Shown: positions 62,636-64,000 of the stretch, piece by piece
Layout of the letters: each line of letters begins with the position of its first letter
How positions within the stretch are numbered: the first letter of the stretch is position 1
NCBI GenBank assembly: GCA_026707735.1
Contig: JAPOWH010000007.1
Location: 124,001-188,000 of the forward strand
Direction of reading: 5' to 3'
Length of the DNA: 64,000 nucleotides
Source of the DNA: Gammaproteobacteria bacterium
Lineage (GTDB): Bacteria > Pseudomonadota > Gammaproteobacteria > Pseudomonadales > Azotimanducaceae
Made by a program: the position numbers and the translations under genes
Notes under the pieces: generated by a model
What the model was told of the DNA's origin: nothing
Database searches by the model: none
What the model saw: the letters and a program-made list of their open reading frames with translations, nothing else

Positions 62636-63592
62636 ATGGACAATCAGGTGAACCAGGAATACTCCCCAACACTCTCCATAGCAAACCTACACAAACGCTA
62701 TGGATCCCACGATGTATTGAACGGAGTGAACCTCGAAATCAATTCCCATTCCATAGTTGGTCTAGTCGGTCTAAACGGTTCAGGCAAGACTACAACGATA
62801 GAGTGCCTTCTCGGTCTGCAACGATTTCAACAGGGGATCATTGATGTTCTGGGGAAGAGTCCAGATCAGATATTCCAATTGCAAGGCAAGGTTGGCGCGG
62901 TGTTCGATCAACCCTGCCTCTACCCCGGACTGACCGTTCGCCAAAGTTCCAGACATACGAAATCCGTACTGCGCAACGTGAGCTCGGACCCTGAAGAACT
63001 GGAGGACCTGTTCCGACTGACACGCTATAAGGATTTCAAGACGAGAAAGCTGTCGTTCGGAAACAAACGACGAACGGCAATTATGCAAGCCCTTATTGGT
63101 TCACCGGAATTCGTCGTCTTTGACGAACCGTTCATTGGATTGGACGCTGAAGGTGTAGAGGACGTTTTGAACATCATCCAGCAAGTCCATAACGACCACG
63201 GTACTTCCTTCTTGCTGGCGAGCCATCAATTGCCCTATCTCGAGCGTGTCTGTACGCACATCGCCATTCTTCACGAAGGAACCATTGCTCTACACGACGA
63301 TCTCGAAAACCTTCTCACTTCTCAATCCGTAAACGTCAAAATCCATTCGCCACACTGCGCCAAAATCGCAGAAATTGCCAAAGCAAACCACAAAATCGAA
63401 TTGAAGACTCAGCATTCGGTTGACTCCGTAGTGTTAAGCCTCGCTGACATGACCTCTGCCGAACTGAACACTCTTCTCGTGCACAACGGCGTCTCAGTGT
63501 CTGAACTGCAAGTGGTACGCCAATCCCTCAATTCTCTCTTTCGTTCGATTACCCATCAAGACTTGGATGAGGAAGGTGTGTCATGGCAGTGA
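62636..63592 (+). CDS. ABC transporter ATP-binding protein
   Basis: About 318 residues from the ATG at 62636. Walker A GLNGSGKTTTIECLLGL (about 41-57), signature RKLSFGNKRRTAIMQAL (where most have LSGGQ), Walker B EFVVFDEPFIGLDAEG and the switch His in LLASHQLPYLERV are seen. The C-terminal 100 residues are a regulatory or dimerisation tail like that of the CcmA/DrrA/NatA exporters. It overlaps the permease start by ten bases, so the two make one ABC-2 type exporter. The substrate is unknown. Confidence 0.92.
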   Translation: MDNQVNQEYSPTLSIANLHKRYGSHDVLNGVNLEINSHSIVGLVGLNGSGKTTTIECLLGLQRFQQGIIDVLGKSPDQIFQLQGKVGAVFDQPCLYPGLTVRQSSRHTKSVLRNVSSDPEELEDLFRLTRYKDFKTRKLSFGNKRRTAIMQALIGSPEFVVFDEPFIGLDAEGVEDVLNIIQQVHNDHGTSFLLASHQLPYLERVCTHIAILHEGTIALHDDLENLLTSQSVNVKIHSPHCAKIAEIAKANHKIELKTQHSVDSVVLSLADMTSAELNTLLVHNGVSVSELQVVRQSLNSLFRSITHQDLDEEGVSWQ

Positions 63593-64000
63593 CTGTGAAA
63601 GGCTTTGGAGTGTGCATGAAGTCTGAACTGTGGATTGCAGTCCGTAGTTCCTCTACCTATCTCGCAATTCTTCTTCCTTCAACAATTGCCGTGGTTTATT
63701 TGGCGATGAGTCGAATATCGGAATTGGCCATCGAAGCACGCAAGCAGTTCACAAACGTCGAGATTCCAATTGGCGAAGACTATTCAACTGGCTATGGACA
63801 TCTCGTCGACGGCATGCTAGTTACGCTCGCAGCCGTTGTTCTCATCGTCACCACCTATGCGGCCTGGTCGTTCGCAAACGATTGCCGAACGGGAACGGTC
63901 CGACACTTGATCACACGAGTGGCTAGTAGAAACGCAGTGATTCTCGCCAAGGTCGTAACTATTCATGTAATTGCATGCTTGGCTTTTGTCTTGGCTTTCG
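63583..64000 (+). CDS. ABC-2 type permease, truncated by the window end
   Basis: The frame from the ATG at 63583 gives 139 residues before the window stops. It begins MAVTVKGFGVCMKSELWIAVRSS, has a membrane helix at about 26-42 (YLAILLPSTIAVVYLAMS), a polar loop, a second helix (about 80-98, MLVTLAAVVLIVTTYAAW), then FANDCRTGTVRHLITR, typical of the ABC-2 fold's coupling region, and a third helix starting at the edge. It is paired with the ATPase upstream. Confidence 0.85.
   Translation, partial: MAVTVKGFGVCMKSELWIAVRSSSTYLAILLPSTIAVVYLAMSRISELAIEARKQFTNVEIPIGEDYSTGYGHLVDGMLVTLAAVVLIVTTYAAWSFANDCRTGTVRHLITRVASRNAVILAKVVTIHVIACLAFVLAF

Overview
The window is a stretch of a gammaproteobacterial chromosome. 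The placement rests on gene order: amiB-tsaE-nnr, epmA-efp/epmB, parC-parE-cpdA-yqiB, recA-recX-alaS-lysC-csrA-tRNA-Ser-tRNA-Arg, pcm-nlpD-fdxA-mutS and pyrG-kdsA-eno-ftsB-truD are all gammaproteobacterial neighbourhoods, and lysC between alaS and csrA is the Pseudomonas-like version. Several expected neighbours are absent here (rpoS, surE, ispD, ispF), so this is a divergent lineage. I cannot name the genus.

Layout. 1-6.9 kb: housekeeping genes for cell-wall amidase (partial), t6A tRNA modification, NAD(P)HX repair, queuosine maturation, oligoribonuclease, and a complete EF-P beta-lysylation set. 7.0-17.2 kb: an accessory oxidative block holding a GPP34 (GOLPH3/Vps74-like)-cytochrome P450 fusion, a divergent pair of a small ORF and a KshA/DAF-36-like Rieske oxygenase, an RND pump with its adaptor, and a HAPMO-type Baeyer-Villiger monooxygenase. 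17.3-22.7 kb: topoisomerase IV with cpdA and yqiB. 23.3-38.2 kb: mixed metabolic and accessory genes: katG, a MATE pump, a degenerate M28-like protein, a pseudouridine synthase, an LRAT-domain protein, cytochrome c, ahcY, an acyl-CoA synthetase, a CBS protein, three secreted EF-hand proteins around glutathione-dependent formaldehyde dehydrogenase, and a TIM-barrel amidohydrolase. 38.5-42.1 kb: a Gly-rich acidic secreted protein, long inverted repeats, an ECF sigma factor with a very long C-terminal extension, and an SDR-DoxX fusion. 42.3-59.1 kb: the conserved tRNA/csrA/lysC/alaS/recX/recA block, divergent mutS-fdxA, and the nlpD/popT/pcm/truD/ftsB/eno/kdsA/pyrG run. 59.6-62.0 kb: a visibly GC-richer two-gene cassette (frameshifted secreted HExxH zincin plus a membrane-anchored partner). 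62.6-64 kb: an ABC exporter, cut by the window end.

Functionally, the oxygenases at 7-17 kb, the acyl-CoA synthetase and the amidohydrolase would fit oxidative modification or breakdown of a hydrophobic polycyclic or isoprenoid substrate, with export by the RND pump. That is inference from families and proximity. No ferredoxin or reductase for the P450 or the Rieske oxygenase is present in this block. The most unusual single item is the GPP34-P450 fusion.
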